Assembly (NCBI GenBank): GCA_020638495.1
Contig: JACKIN010000011.1
Coordinates: forward strand, 1 to 64,000
Reading direction: 5' to 3'
Length of the DNA: 64,000 nucleotides
Origin: Geminicoccaceae bacterium
GTDB taxonomy: Bacteria; Pseudomonadota; Alphaproteobacteria; Geminicoccales; Geminicoccaceae
Shown here piece after piece: positions 27,704 to 37,620 of this stretch; position 1 is the stretch's first letter; each line of letters opens with the position of its first letter. The position numbers and the translations under genes are program-made. The notes beneath the pieces were generated by a model. That model made no database searches, had not been told where the DNA came from, and worked only from the letters and a program-made list of their open reading frames with translations.

Positions 27704-29040
27704 GCCCCGCCCTCCCCCGAGCCGCGCGCGCGGCGCAGGCCCGCCAGATGCTGGAGCTTCTCCTTCAGGCGCTTCTCCAGGCCCTCTTCCGTCGGGTGGT
27801 AGAAGGACGGCCGTTCCATGCCTTCGGGGAAGTAGCCCTGGCCAGAGAAATGGTCCGGGGCGTCGTGGTCGTAGGCGTAGCCCTGGCCGTAGCCGAGCGC
27901 CTTCATCAGCTTGGTCGGCGCGTTGAGGATGTGGGCGGGTGGCATCAGCGAGCCGTGCTCCTTCGCACTGCGGCGGGCGGCGCCGAAGGCGCGGTAAATG
28001 GCGTTCGACTTGGGGGCGAGCGCCAGGTGCACGACCACCTGGGCCAGGGCCAGCTCGCCCTCGGGGCTGCCGAGCCGCTCATAGACCTCGGCCGCGGCGA
28101 CCGCCTGGACGACCGCCTCGGGCTGGGCCAGGCCGATATCCTCGTTGGCCATGCGGATCATCCGCCGCGCGATGTAGCGCGGGTCCTCGCCGCCCTCGAG
28201 CATCCGGCAGAGCCAGTAGAGCGCCGCGTCGGGATCGGAGCCGCGCACCGACTTGTGCAGGGCCGAGATGAGGTTGTAGTGCGCCTCCTGCTGCTTGTCG
28301 TAGATCGGCAGGCGGCGGCTGAGCACATGGCCCATGGCCTCGACGTCGAGGGCCGGCTCGGCCGGCAGGTCGGCCAGGCTCTCGGCCATGTTCAAAAGAT
28401 AGCGGCCGTCGCCATCGGCGAGCTCGGCGAGCCGTGCCCTGGCCGCCGGCTCGAGCGGCAGGGCATGGCCGATCGCCCTCTCCGCCCTGTCCAGGAGCTG
28501 CAGCAGCGCCGCCTCGTCGAGGCGGTCGAGCACGACCACGAGGCAGCGGGAGATGAGCGCCGGGTTGAGGGCGAAGGACGGGTTCTCGGTGGTCGCCCCG
28601 ATCAGGCTCACCGTGCCGGCCTCGACCTCGTGCAGGAGCCCGTCCTGCTGGGCCCGATTGTAGCGGTGGATCTCGTCGATGAAGAGCACCGGGCGGCGAC
28701 CGGCGGCGGCCAGTCGACGGGCACTCTCGAACGCCTTCCTGAGCTCGGCGACGCCGGACATGACGGCGGAGAGCGGCAGCAGCTCCTGGCCGACCTCCCG
28801 GGCCAGCAGGCGGGCGAGCGTGGTCTTGCCGCAGCCGGGCGGACCCCAGAGGATGAGCGAGCCGAGGTTCTTGTGGGCGAGCATCCGGCCGAGCGGCGAA
28901 TCGGCGGCGAGCGCCGCGTCCTGCCCGACCACATCTTCCAGGGTCTGCGGCCGCAGGCGCTCGGCGAGCGGGGCATGGGCCGTGGCCCTGCGCTTCGCCG
29001 GCATCGGCGGCTCGGTCGCGAAGAGATCGGCCTCGGTCAT
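27700..29040 (-). CDS. rarA: replication-associated recombination protein A (RarA/MgsA)
   Basis: This AAA+ ATPase of the clamp-loader group acts at stalled or gapped replication forks. The 446 residues contain Walker A GPPGCGKT (66-73), Walker B FIDEIHR (DEIH at 122-125), sensor 1 GATTENPSF, the arginine-finger region SRC, and the C-terminal tetramerisation domain with APKSNAIY. It lacks a zinc finger. It starts 16 bp after the DegP-like gene and overlaps the pseudouridine synthase gene by 4 bp. Confidence 0.96.
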   Translation of the reverse strand: MTEADLFATEPPMPAKRRATAHAPLAERLRPQTLEDVVGQDAALAADSPLGRMLAHKNLGSLILWGPPGCGKTTLARLLAREVGQELLPLSAVMSGVAELRKAFESARRLAAAGRRPVLFIDEIHRYNRAQQDGLLHEVEAGTVSLIGATTENPSFALNPALISRCLVVVLDRLDEAALLQLLDRAERAIGHALPLEPAARARLAELADGDGRYLLNMAESLADLPAEPALDVEAMGHVLSRRLPIYDKQQEAHYNLISALHKSVRGSDPDAALYWLCRMLEGGEDPRYIARRMIRMANEDIGLAQPEAVVQAVAAAEVYERLGSPEGELALAQVVVHLALAPKSNAIYRAFGAARRSAKEHGSLMPPAHILNAPTKLMKALGYGQGYAYDHDAPDHFSGQGYFPEGMERPSFYHPTEEGLEKRLKEKLQHLAGLRRARGSGEGGA

Positions 29041-29056
29041 GGCGATCGGCCGCCGC

Positions 29057-30556
29057 TCAACTGATCGTCAGATCGAAGAGCCGTCCGTCGCGGCGGACGG
29101 TCACGACCCAGCGACGCGCGTTCTCGTCGAGCATCCGCTCGAGCTCGGCCGTGCTCGCCACCACCTCGCCGTTGACGGCATGGATCGCGTCGCCCGGCCG
29201 CAAGCCCAGCCGGGTCGCGAAGGAACCGCGCTCGATCCCGAGCACAACGACCCCGGAATCGAACGGATCGAGCCCGAGGCCCTGGCTCAGGGCCGGCGAG
29301 AGGTTGGCGACGGTGGTGCCGCTGAGCGGCTGGTTGCCGTCGAGCGTGCGCCGATCGGCGGGCGGCTCGGCCGGGGCCGGCCGGAGCGGCAGGTCCAGCG
29401 TCAGGCGCTCGCCACGACGCAGCACGGTGAGCGGCACGGTCTGGCCTAGCGGCTCCAGCGCAAGGCGGAAATTGAGGCCGGGCGCGTCGTTGATTTCCAC
29501 GCCGCCGACGGCCGTCACGACGTCGCCGGGTCGCAGGCCCGCGGCGGCGCCGGCGGCCTTGGGATGGACTCGTTCGATCAGCACCCCCTGCGGCCGGGCG
29601 AGGCCGAGCGCGTCCGCCGTGCTGTTGTCGATCGGCGCATACTCCGCCCCGAGCCACGGTCGCTCGGTGCCGGTGCCCTGCTCGATCCCGGCCAGCCGCG
29701 CCGCGACCAGGTTGGCCGGGATGGCGAAGCCGATGCCGATCGAGCCGCCGCCGCCGCGGGTGAAGATGGCGGTGTTCACGCCGATCAGCTCGCCGTCCAT
29801 GGAGACGAGCGCACCGCCGGAGTTGCCGGGGTTGATCGCGGCATCGGTCTGGATGAAGGAGACGTCGCTGCGCCCGCCGGGCGTGGCCCGGGCCGCGGCC
29901 GAGACGATGCCGGAGGTCACGGTCTGGCCGATGCCGAACGGGTTGCCGATGGCCAGCACGAGATCGCCGACCTCGATCCTGTCGGAATCGCCGAGCGGCA
30001 GGACCGGCAGGTCCTGGCCGGGCTCGATGCGCAGGAATCCCAGATCGCTCAGCTCGTCGGAGAGCACGACCTCGGCCGGGAACTCGCGCCGGTCGCCGAG
30101 CACCACGGTGATCGCATCCGCGCCCTCGATGACGTGGCGATTGGTGACGATCAGCCCATCGGCCCGAACGATGACGCCCGAGCCCAGTGAAGCCTGCTCG
30201 CGCTGCTGGCGCGGCCGGCCCCGGCCGAACCGGCCGAGATCGCCGAAGAAGTGGCGGAAGATCGGGTCGTCGTAGAACGTGTCGGCTTCGCTCTGGACCG
30301 CCGTCCGCCGGGCCGTGACGCTGACCACGGCCGGTGCCGCAGCGCGCACCAGGGGCGCGAAGGAGAGGCGGACGGCCTCGGCGTCCTCCGGCACGACCCG
30401 CCGGATCGCCGGATCGGCGGGCGACGCGGCAAAGCTCGTATGGGCGGGTGGTGCCGCGCAGCCGAACCCGGCGACGAGGCAGAGAACGACGAGCAGGGCG
30501 CGCGCGAGCGGCGCCCGGCCGCAATCAGGCAGCGACTGCCTCGCCCTCGTCGTCAT
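29057..30556 (-). CDS. DegP/HtrA-family periplasmic serine protease
   Basis: The 499-residue protein has an N-terminal export signal (hydrophobic 19-32; C33 might be lipidated, but G at -3 makes a poor lipobox). A trypsin-like domain has a full triad: H141 in TNRHVI, D171 in LSDLGFL and S246 in GNSGGAL. Two PDZ domains follow (about 295-385 and 405-495). Such proteases degrade misfolded envelope proteins. The ATG lies 32 bp inside rplQ, so it is read from the ribosomal protein operon and could be translationally coupled to L17. Confidence 0.92.
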   Translation of the reverse strand: MTTRARQSLPDCGRAPLARALLVVLCLVAGFGCAAPPAHTSFAASPADPAIRRVVPEDAEAVRLSFAPLVRAAAPAVVSVTARRTAVQSEADTFYDDPIFRHFFGDLGRFGRGRPRQQREQASLGSGVIVRADGLIVTNRHVIEGADAITVVLGDRREFPAEVVLSDELSDLGFLRIEPGQDLPVLPLGDSDRIEVGDLVLAIGNPFGIGQTVTSGIVSAAARATPGGRSDVSFIQTDAAINPGNSGGALVSMDGELIGVNTAIFTRGGGGSIGIGFAIPANLVAARLAGIEQGTGTERPWLGAEYAPIDNSTADALGLARPQGVLIERVHPKAAGAAAGLRPGDVVTAVGGVEINDAPGLNFRLALEPLGQTVPLTVLRRGERLTLDLPLRPAPAEPPADRRTLDGNQPLSGTTVANLSPALSQGLGLDPFDSGVVVLGIERGSFATRLGLRPGDAIHAVNGEVVASTAELERMLDENARRWVVTVRRDGRLFDLTIS

Positions 30557-30953
30557 CGTGCTGCACCGGCCCCGAGTCCTGGCCCTTGGCGTCGACGTCG
30601 CGATCGACCAGCTCGATCACCGCCATCGGCGCATTGTCGCCGTAGCGGAAGCCGGCCTTCATGATCCGCACATAGCCGCCCGGGCGCTCCTTGTAGCGCG
30701 GGGCGAGCACGTCCATGATCTTGCCCGCCGTCGTTTCGCAGCGCAGCCGGGCGATCAGCAGCCGGCGGCTGTGCAGGTCGCCGCCCCTGCCGAGCGTGAT
30801 CAACCGCTCGACGATCGGCCGCAGCTCCTTCGCCTTCGGCAGGGTCGTCGTGATCTGCTCGTGCTTGACCAGCGCCTGGACCATGTTCTGGAACATGGCC
30901 TGGCGGTGGCTCGCCGTCCTGTTCAGCTTGCGGCCGCTGTTCCCGTGACGCAT
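30525..30953 (-). CDS. rplQ: 50S ribosomal protein L17
   Basis: L17 sits on the 23S rRNA near the tunnel exit. The 142-residue product has the family core (start RHGNSGRKLNRT; VVERLITLGR-like segment) over about 115 residues, then an acidic tail of about 25 residues rich in Asp and Glu that E. coli L17 lacks. It is the last classical gene of the alpha operon, 38 bp after rpoA, and its end is overlapped by the protease gene. Confidence 0.97.
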   Translation of the reverse strand: MRHGNSGRKLNRTASHRQAMFQNMVQALVKHEQITTTLPKAKELRPIVERLITLGRGGDLHSRRLLIARLRCETTAGKIMDVLAPRYKERPGGYVRIMKAGFRYGDNAPMAVIELVDRDVDAKGQDSGPVQHDDDEGEAVAA

Positions 30954-30991
30954 CGCTCGTTACCCGGCGCGTTGCCGCGCCGGCCTCCTCA

Positions 30992-32008
30992 TCAAAACGG
31001 TTCTTCGACCTTGCGAGCCAGCTCCTCGACGTTCTCGGGCGGCCAGCCGGCGACGTCCATGCCCAGATGGAGCCCCATATGCGCCAGCACCTCCTTGATC
31101 TCGTTCAAGGACTTGCGGCCGAAGTTGGGGGTCCGGAGCATCTCGCCCTCGGTCTTCTGCACGAGATCGCCGATATAGACGATGTTGTCGTTCTTCAGGC
31201 AGTTGGCGGAGCGCACCGACAGCTCCAGCTCGTCCACCTTGCGCAGGAGGTTCGGGTTGAACGGCAGCTCGGGGCGCCGCTCCGCCGCTTGGCCGACATG
31301 CGGCTCGTCGAAGTTGATGAACGGCCCGAGCTGGTCCTGGAGGATGCGCGCGGCCAGCGCCACCGCGTCGTCCGAGCTCACCGAGCCGTCGGTCTCGACC
31401 TGCATGACCAGCCGGTCATAGTCCGTCTGCTGGCCGACGCGGGCATTGTCGACCCGGTACATCACCTTGCGCACCGGGCTGTAGATGGCGTCGATCGCGA
31501 TCAGCCCGATCGGCGCATCCTCGGACTTGTTGAGATGCGCCGGGACGTAGCCCTTGCCGCCGGAGATGGTCAGCTCCATCGAGACCTTGCCACCCTCGTC
31601 GACGTGGCAGATCACCTGGTCGGGATCCATGATCTCGACGTCGTGGGTGGTCTCGATCATGCCGGCGGTGACCACCTTCGGGCCCTCGGCCTTGAGGTAG
31701 ACCCGCTTCGGCACGTCGCTGTGCAGACGGACGCCCATCGACTTCAGGTTCAGGACGATGTCGGTGACGTCCTCCCGCACGCCGGGGATCGACGAGAACT
31801 CGTGCAGCACGCCGTCGATCTGGATGGCCGAGACGGCGGCACCCTGCAGCGACGACAGCAGCACGCGCCGGAGCGCGTTGCCGATGGTGATGCCGAAACC
31901 CCGCTCCAGGGGCTCGACGATGATCGTCGCTTCCCTGTCCGGCCGCCGTCCGGGCTGGATGTTGAGCTTCTGCGGCTTGATCAGCTCCTGCCAGTTTCTT
32001 TGGATCAC
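30992..32008 (-). CDS. rpoA: RNA polymerase alpha subunit
   Basis: The alpha dimer nucleates core polymerase assembly. The 338-residue product has the N-terminal dimerisation domain (LEKGFGITIGNALRR-like region) and the C-terminal domain (about 255-325), with the helix-hairpin-helix NFGRKSLNEIKE that contacts UP elements and activators. Its length is close to that of other alphaproteobacteria. It is preceded by a 139-bp gap after rpsK with direct and inverted repeats. Confidence 0.98.
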   Translation of the reverse strand: MIQRNWQELIKPQKLNIQPGRRPDREATIIVEPLERGFGITIGNALRRVLLSSLQGAAVSAIQIDGVLHEFSSIPGVREDVTDIVLNLKSMGVRLHSDVPKRVYLKAEGPKVVTAGMIETTHDVEIMDPDQVICHVDEGGKVSMELTISGGKGYVPAHLNKSEDAPIGLIAIDAIYSPVRKVMYRVDNARVGQQTDYDRLVMQVETDGSVSSDDAVALAARILQDQLGPFINFDEPHVGQAAERRPELPFNPNLLRKVDELELSVRSANCLKNDNIVYIGDLVQKTEGEMLRTPNFGRKSLNEIKEVLAHMGLHLGMDVAGWPPENVEELARKVEEPF

Positions 32009-32059
32009 GAGCTACCTCGCAAGTCGGTGTGACGCCCTGTGACGACCGGGCCGTGAGGA

Positions 32060-32085
32060 CGAGGCCATGATATCGAGGCCATGAT
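32060..32085. repeat. 12-bp direct repeat in the rpsK-rpoA gap
   Basis: CGAGGCCATGAT occurs at 32060-32071 and 32074-32085, a 14-bp period, just ahead of rpoA on its transcribed strand. No function is known to me. It may be a small duplication or part of a leader structure. Confidence 0.55.
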
Positions 32086-32091
32086 GACGAA

Positions 32092-32124
32092 GGTCGCCAC
32101 GCCAGCTGGTGGCGGTCGGCGACC
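32092..32124. other. inverted repeat after rpsK
   Basis: GGTCGCC (32092-32098) pairs with GGCGACC (32118-32124), and an inner CCAGCTGG palindrome could extend the hairpin. It lies between the rpsK stop and rpoA. With no T-run it is more likely a processing or translational-control element than a terminator. Confidence 0.4.
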
Positions 32125-32147
32125 GTTTGGGGTCGCGAACGAAAGTG

Positions 32148-32534
32148 TCAGACGCGGCGGCGCTTGCGCGGCCGGCAGCCATTGTGCGGGATCGGCGTGA
32201 CGTCGCGGATGTTGGTCACGGTGAAGCCCACGGCCTGCAGTGCCCGGAGAGCCGACTCGCGGCCCGAGCCCGGCCCCTTGACCAGCACCTCGATGGTCCG
32301 CATGCCGTGCTCCATCGCCTTCTTGCCGGCCGATTCGGCGGCCATCTGCGCGGCGAACGGCGTCGACTTGCGCGAGCCCTTGAAGCCCTGGCTACCGGCG
32401 CTCGACCAGGAGATCGCGTTGCCCTGCGCGTCGGCGATGGTAATCATGGTGTTGTTGAACGTGGCGTTGACGTGGGCGATGCCGGAGCTGATGTTCTTGC
32501 GCTCGCGGCGTCGAAGCTTGGTGTCCTGCGCCAT
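32148..32534 (-). CDS. rpsK: 30S ribosomal protein S11
   Basis: S11 lines the 30S platform near the mRNA exit. The 128-residue product has the conserved GPGSGRESALRAL segment and the Arg-rich end NGCRPRKRRRV. The start is the ATG at 32534, 3 bp after the rpsM stop. Usual order for the alpha operon, but without rpsD after it. Confidence 0.98.
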   Translation of the reverse strand: MAQDTKLRRRERKNISSGIAHVNATFNNTMITIADAQGNAISWSSAGSQGFKGSRKSTPFAAQMAAESAGKKAMEHGMRTIEVLVKGPGSGRESALRALQAVGFTVTNIRDVTPIPHNGCRPRKRRRV

Positions 32535-32537
32535 GGT

Positions 32538-32915
32538 CTACTTCTTCACCTTCTTCTTGCCGGCGATCGCCTTGGCCGGCCCCTTGCGTGTGCGGGCATT
32601 GGTATGGGTGCGCTGGCCACGGACCGGCAGGCCCTTGCGGTGCCGGAGGCCGCGATAGCAGCCGAGGTCCATGAGACGCTTGATGCTCATCGCCATCTCG
32701 CGGCGGAGATCGCCCTCGACCTTCAGGTCGCGGTCGATCGCCTCGCGGATGCGCGCGAGCTCGGCATCGCTCAGCGTGTTGACGCGCCGCTCGAACGGCA
32801 CCTCGCACTGCTGGAGGATCTTCTCGGACGTCGTGCGGCCGACGCCATAGATATAGGTCAAGGCGATCCCGACCGGCTTCTGGGCCGGAACGTTGACACC
32901 GGCAATACGCGCCAC
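32538..32915 (-). CDS. rpsM: 30S ribosomal protein S13
   Basis: S13 sits in the 30S head and contacts the P-site tRNA and L5. The 125-residue product starts with GTG (ARIAGVN), has the helix-two-turn-helix LTYIYGVGR, and ends with a Lys-rich tail. GGGAG lies 7 nt upstream of the GTG. An in-frame ATG much further upstream is not used, because it would precede the predicted transcription start. It heads the alpha operon behind its own promoter. Confidence 0.97.
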   Translation of the reverse strand: MARIAGVNVPAQKPVGIALTYIYGVGRTTSEKILQQCEVPFERRVNTLSDAELARIREAIDRDLKVEGDLRREMAMSIKRLMDLGCYRGLRHRKGLPVRGQRTHTNARTRKGPAKAIAGKKKVKK

Positions 32916-32959
32916 CAGAGGTTCTCCCAAGCTTGCGAAGACAACGTGCAAGCGGTGCC

Positions 32960-32977
32960 GGGCTGGAGTTCCAGCCC
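32960..32977 (-). other. hairpin at the start of the rpsM leader
   Basis: GGGCTGGA and TCCAGCCC (8-bp inverted repeat with 2 bp between) lie within about 22 nt of the predicted transcription start. A second stem, GCTTGC/GCAAGC (32931-32936 with 32948-32953), lies nearer the GTG start. Together they make a structured leader of about 67 nt, a reasonable site for ribosomal-protein feedback (inference). Confidence 0.45.
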
Positions 32978-32988
32978 AGAGCCGCCGG

Positions 32989-33016
32989 AGTATAGTTCCC
33001 GACCTCGGCCTGTCAA
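32989..33016 (-). promoter_or_regulatory. strong promoter of the rpsM-rpsK-rpoA-rplQ operon
   Basis: On the minus strand, TTGACA (33016-33011) and TATACT (32994-32989) are 16 bp apart, 11 of 12 consensus bases. It lies in the 149-bp adk-rpsM gap, so the alpha operon can be transcribed apart from the spc genes. Confidence 0.78.
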
Positions 33017-33064
33017 TCGGCGCTTCGCGACGTCCTGTCGCAGGCACCGACGCCAGGCCTCGGC

Positions 33065-33651
33065 TCAGGTGCCGGAGGCGCGCCCGGGGGCGAGCGCCGC
33101 CTCGATCTCGGCCGCCACCCGGTCCATCGGCTGCATGCCGTCGACCGTGTGGAGGATGCCCTTTTCGGCATAGAAGGGCAGAATGGGCGCGGTCTGCGCC
33201 CGGTAGACCTCGAGCCGCTTCTTCAGCGTCTCGACATTGTCGTCGGCGCGGGCCCCGCCGGTTTCCTGGATGCGGTTGGTGATCCGCTCGACCAGCACCG
33301 CCTCGTCCACGCGGATCTCGATCACCGCGTCGATCGCCTTGCCCTTGCCCCGCAGCATCGCATCCAGCGCCTCGGCCTGGGCCAGGGTGCGCGGGAAGCC
33401 GTCGAGGATGAAGCCGTTGGCGCAGTCCGGCGCATCGATCCGCTCGGCGACGACGCCGCAGATCAGCTCGTCCGAGACGAGCCTGCCCGAGGCCATCACG
33501 CTCTCGGCCTCGCGGCCGATGGGAGTGCCGGCCTCGACCGCGGCCCGCAGCATGTCGCCGGTCGAGAGGTGCGCCAAGCCGTGGCCATCACGCAGCCGCG
33601 CTGCCTGGGTCCCCTTGCCGGCACCTGGCGGGCCGAACAGCACGAGGTTCA

Positions 33652-33652
<1 letters not shown>
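33065..33652 (-). CDS. adk: adenylate kinase (short type)
   Basis: Adk interconverts ATP and AMP with two ADP. The 195-residue product has the P-loop GPPGAGKGT (7-15), GFPRT and the AMP-binding region, but the segment after ITNRIQ is short, so it lacks the LID insertion of E. coli Adk. Its ATG shares one base with the secY stop (TGATG). Usual alphaproteobacterial place, between secY and rpsM. Confidence 0.97.
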
Positions 33653-34995
<1,343 letters not shown>

Positions 34996-35005
34996 GCGCG
35001 TCCCC

Positions 35006-35506
35006 TCAGGCCTCGCTGCCGGTGTCGGCAGCCGCTTCGACCGGCGCCCCGCCGAGCAGCACCACCTTGCCGCCCGCCTTCTCGACGGCGGCGATCGCGG
35101 CCTTGCTGGCCCCCGTGACCTCGACGGTCACCGCCGCCTTGAGCTCGCCCTTGGCGAGCAGCCGCACCCCGTCGAGCGTGCGCCGGAGCACCCCGGTCTC
35201 GACCAGCCGGCCCGCGTCGATCGGCGTCGCCGCGTCGAGCTTGCCGGCATCGAGCGCTGCCTGCAGCGTGCCGAGATTGACGACGACGAAGCTCTGGCGG
35301 TTCACATTCTTGAAGCCGCGCTTCGGCAGGCGCCGATAGATCGGCATCTGGCCGCCCTCGAACACCCGCACGGCGCCGCCGCTGCGAGCCTTCTGGCCCT
35401 TGTGACCCTTGCCCGCGGTCTTGCCCTTGCCGGAGCCGATGCCACGGCCGAGCCGCTTCGCCTTGTAGCGGGCGCCGGGATTGTCGCGCAGTTCGTTCAA
35501 ACGCAT
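35006..35506 (-). CDS. rplO: 50S ribosomal protein L15
   Basis: The 166-residue product has the Gly/Lys/Arg-rich N-terminal arm (GRGIGSGKGKTAGKGHKGQ) that threads into 23S rRNA, and the RLPKRGF segment. It is slightly longer than E. coli L15 (144), mainly at the C-terminus. In the spc operon between rpmD and secY. Confidence 0.98.
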   Translation of the reverse strand: MRLNELRDNPGARYKAKRLGRGIGSGKGKTAGKGHKGQKARSGGAVRVFEGGQMPIYRRLPKRGFKNVNRQSFVVVNLGTLQAALDAGKLDAATPIDAGRLVETGVLRRTLDGVRLLAKGELKAAVTVEVTGASKAAIAAVEKAGGKVVLLGGAPVEAAADTGSEA

Positions 35507-35522
35507 CAGTTCTGCTCCGACC

Positions 35523-35729
35523 TCAGGCGCCGTCGGATTCGACGCGCAGGAGGTGTTCGACCTTGCGGATCCGGCCGCGATTGGCCGGGGTGTCGGTGAC
35601 CTCGCGGCTCCGCCACAGCTTGTTCAGGCCGAGCGAGATCAGGGTTCGCTCCTGATCCGCCGGCCGGCCGATGGGGCTGCCGGTCTGGGTCACCTTGATC
35701 GTCTTGGCGGTCTTGCTGGTCTTCGCCAT
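35523..35729 (-). CDS. rpmD: 50S ribosomal protein L30
   Basis: The 68-residue product has the family core QTGSPIGRPADQERTLISLG followed by NKLWRSREV, with short extensions at both ends. It lies 4 bp after rpsE and 16 bp before rplO. Confidence 0.97.
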   Translation of the reverse strand: MAKTSKTAKTIKVTQTGSPIGRPADQERTLISLGLNKLWRSREVTDTPANRGRIRKVEHLLRVESDGA

Positions 35730-35733
35730 CGCC

Positions 35734-36285
35734 TCAGGCCTCCGCCGTCGCTTCGGCGCCGGGCTCGCGCTTGCCGATGATGTCGCGCACGTTCTTGCCG
35801 CGCTTGGCCGCGACGGTGCGCGGCGAGTTGACGAGCTGCAACGCCTCGAAGGTCGCCTTCACCATGTTGTGCGGATTCGAGGTGCCGAGCGACTTGGAGA
35901 CGACGTCCTTGACGCCCAGGGCCTCGAGCACGGCGCGCATCGGGCCGCCGGCGATGATGCCGGTGCCGGGCGGCGCGGCGCGCAGCAGCACGCGGCCGGC
36001 ACCGAAATGCCCGACGATGTCGTGATGCAGGGTGCGGCCCTGGCGCAGCGGCACGCGGATCATGCCGCGCTTCGCCTGCTCGGTCGCCTTCCTGACGGCT
36101 TCCGGCACCTCGCGCGCCTTGCCGCTGCCGTAGCCGACCCGGCCCTTGCCGTCGCCGACCACCACCAGCGCCGAGAAGCCGAAGCGCCTGCCGCCCTTCA
36201 CGACCTTGGCGACGCGGTTGACGTTGACCAGCCGGTCGACGAGCTCTGAATCCTGGCGATCTTCACCGCGCTGTGGACGTGCCAT
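35734..36285 (-). CDS. rpsE: 30S ribosomal protein S5
   Basis: S5 helps tRNA selection fidelity and mRNA unwinding. The 183-residue product has the dsRNA-binding-like N-terminal domain (VVKGGRRFGFSALVVVGDG) and the C-terminal fold with APPGTGIIAGGP. It starts with a basic N-terminus and ends in an acidic/Ala-rich tail. Confidence 0.98.
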   Translation of the reverse strand: MARPQRGEDRQDSELVDRLVNVNRVAKVVKGGRRFGFSALVVVGDGKGRVGYGSGKAREVPEAVRKATEQAKRGMIRVPLRQGRTLHHDIVGHFGAGRVLLRAAPPGTGIIAGGPMRAVLEALGVKDVVSKSLGTSNPHNMVKATFEALQLVNSPRTVAAKRGKNVRDIIGKREPGAEATAEA

Positions 36286-36305
36286 TGGAATTCCCTATAC
36301 CGCGC

Positions 36306-36668
36306 TCAAAATGTCAGGCCGCCTTCGCGCGCCGCCTCGGCGAGCGCCTTGACCCGACCATGATACTTGTAGCCGCCACGATCGAACACCACCGATTCGA
36401 CCCCGGCCGCCCTGGCCTTCTCGGCGAGCAGCTTGCCGACGCGCTGCGCCGCCGCCATGTCGGCGCCGGTCTTCAGCTCGCCACGCAGCGGCTGCTCGAG
36501 AGTCGACGCGGCGACCAGCGTGCGGCCGGCCTCATCGTCGATGATCTGGCCGTAGATGTGCTTGCCCGAGCGGAAAACGGAGAGCCGCGGCCGGCCGTTG
36601 GCGGCCTGCCGAAGCGCGAAGCGCGTGCGCCGCTGCCGACGCGAGAATCGTTCACTGGCTTTCAGCAT
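36306..36668 (-). CDS. rplR: 50S ribosomal protein L18
   Basis: L18 binds 5S rRNA with L5. The 120-residue product runs from MLKASERFSRRQ to AREGGLTF and has RLSVFRSGKHIYGQIIDD and the final FDRGGYKYHGRVKALAEAAR. The ATG at 36668 is 2 bp after the rplF stop; the upstream open frame is a shadow over rplF. Confidence 0.98.
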   Translation of the reverse strand: MLKASERFSRRQRRTRFALRQAANGRPRLSVFRSGKHIYGQIIDDEAGRTLVAASTLEQPLRGELKTGADMAAAQRVGKLLAEKARAAGVESVVFDRGGYKYHGRVKALAEAAREGGLTF

Positions 36669-36670
36669 GG

Positions 36671-37204
36671 CTACTTCTTCTTGCCTTCCTTGCGACGGAC
36701 GACCTCGTCGGAATACCGGACACCCTTGCCCTTGTAGGGCTCCGGCGGGCGGAACGAGCGGATCTCCGCCGCGATCTGCCCGACCCGCTGCCGCTCGAAG
36801 CCGGAGATCACGATCGCCGTCGGCGTCTCGCAGGCGATCTTCACCTCCGGCGGCACCGCGAACTTGATGTCGTGGCTGAACCCGAGCTGCAGGTTCAGAA
36901 TGTTGCCGTCCACGGCAGCGCGGTAGCCGACACCGGAGATATCCAGACGACGGGTGAAGCCCTCGCTGACGCCGGTGACCATGTTCTGCACGAGCGTGCG
37001 CGCCAGGCCCCACATCTGCGCGGCGCGTTTGCTCTCGTCGCGCGGCCGGACCGCGAGCGAGCCGTCCTCGAGCGCCACCACCACCTCGCCGGGCAGGGTT
37101 TCCTCGAGCGAGCCGAGCTTGCCCTTGACCTTGACCGTCTGGCCGTCGACCGCGATGTCGACGCCCCCCGGAATCGCGACTGGATGCTTGCCGATACGAG
37201 ACAT
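36671..37204 (-). CDS. rplF: 50S ribosomal protein L6
   Basis: The 177-residue product has the two similar L6 domains and the conserved C-terminal PPEPYKGKGVRY near the sarcin-ricin loop. It lies 2 bp from both neighbours, rpsH and rplR. Confidence 0.98.
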   Translation of the reverse strand: MSRIGKHPVAIPGGVDIAVDGQTVKVKGKLGSLEETLPGEVVVALEDGSLAVRPRDESKRAAQMWGLARTLVQNMVTGVSEGFTRRLDISGVGYRAAVDGNILNLQLGFSHDIKFAVPPEVKIACETPTAIVISGFERQRVGQIAAEIRSFRPPEPYKGKGVRYSDEVVRRKEGKKK

Positions 37205-37206
37205 GA

Positions 37207-37605
37207 TCAGAATACCGTGCAGAGGACTTCGCCGCCGACCTTGGCCTCGCGGGCCTCGGAATCGGACAGCACGCCCCGTGGGGTCGACAGGATGGCGATG
37301 CCGAGACCGTTGTAGATCTCCGGCAGCTCGCGCACACCGGCATAGATCCGCCGGCCGGGCTTGGACACCCGGCGAAGCTCCCGGATCACCGGCTCGCCAT
37401 TGTGATATTTCAGCTCGATCGAGATCTCGGACTTGCCGTCGATCACCTCGTCGGCGACGTAGCCGCGAATATAGCCCTCGCGCTGCAGCACCTCGAGCAC
37501 GTTCCGCCGCAGGTTCGACGCAGGCGAGCGAACGCTCGCCTTCTGCGCCATCTGCCCGTTGCGGATCCGGGTCAGCATATCGCCGAGTGGGTCGGACATC
37601 GCCAT
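37207..37605 (-). CDS. rpsH: 30S ribosomal protein S8
   Basis: S8 binds helix 21 of 16S rRNA and in E. coli is the repressor of the spc operon. The 132-residue product begins MAMSDPLGDMLTRIRNGQ and ends with LSTPRGVLSDSEAREAKVGGE, all typical. No obvious S8-binding mimic was identified near rplE. Confidence 0.98.
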   Translation of the reverse strand: MAMSDPLGDMLTRIRNGQMAQKASVRSPASNLRRNVLEVLQREGYIRGYVADEVIDGKSEISIELKYHNGEPVIRELRRVSKPGRRIYAGVRELPEIYNGLGIAILSTPRGVLSDSEAREAKVGGEVLCTVF

Positions 37606-37620
37606 TTCAGTACTCCCGGC

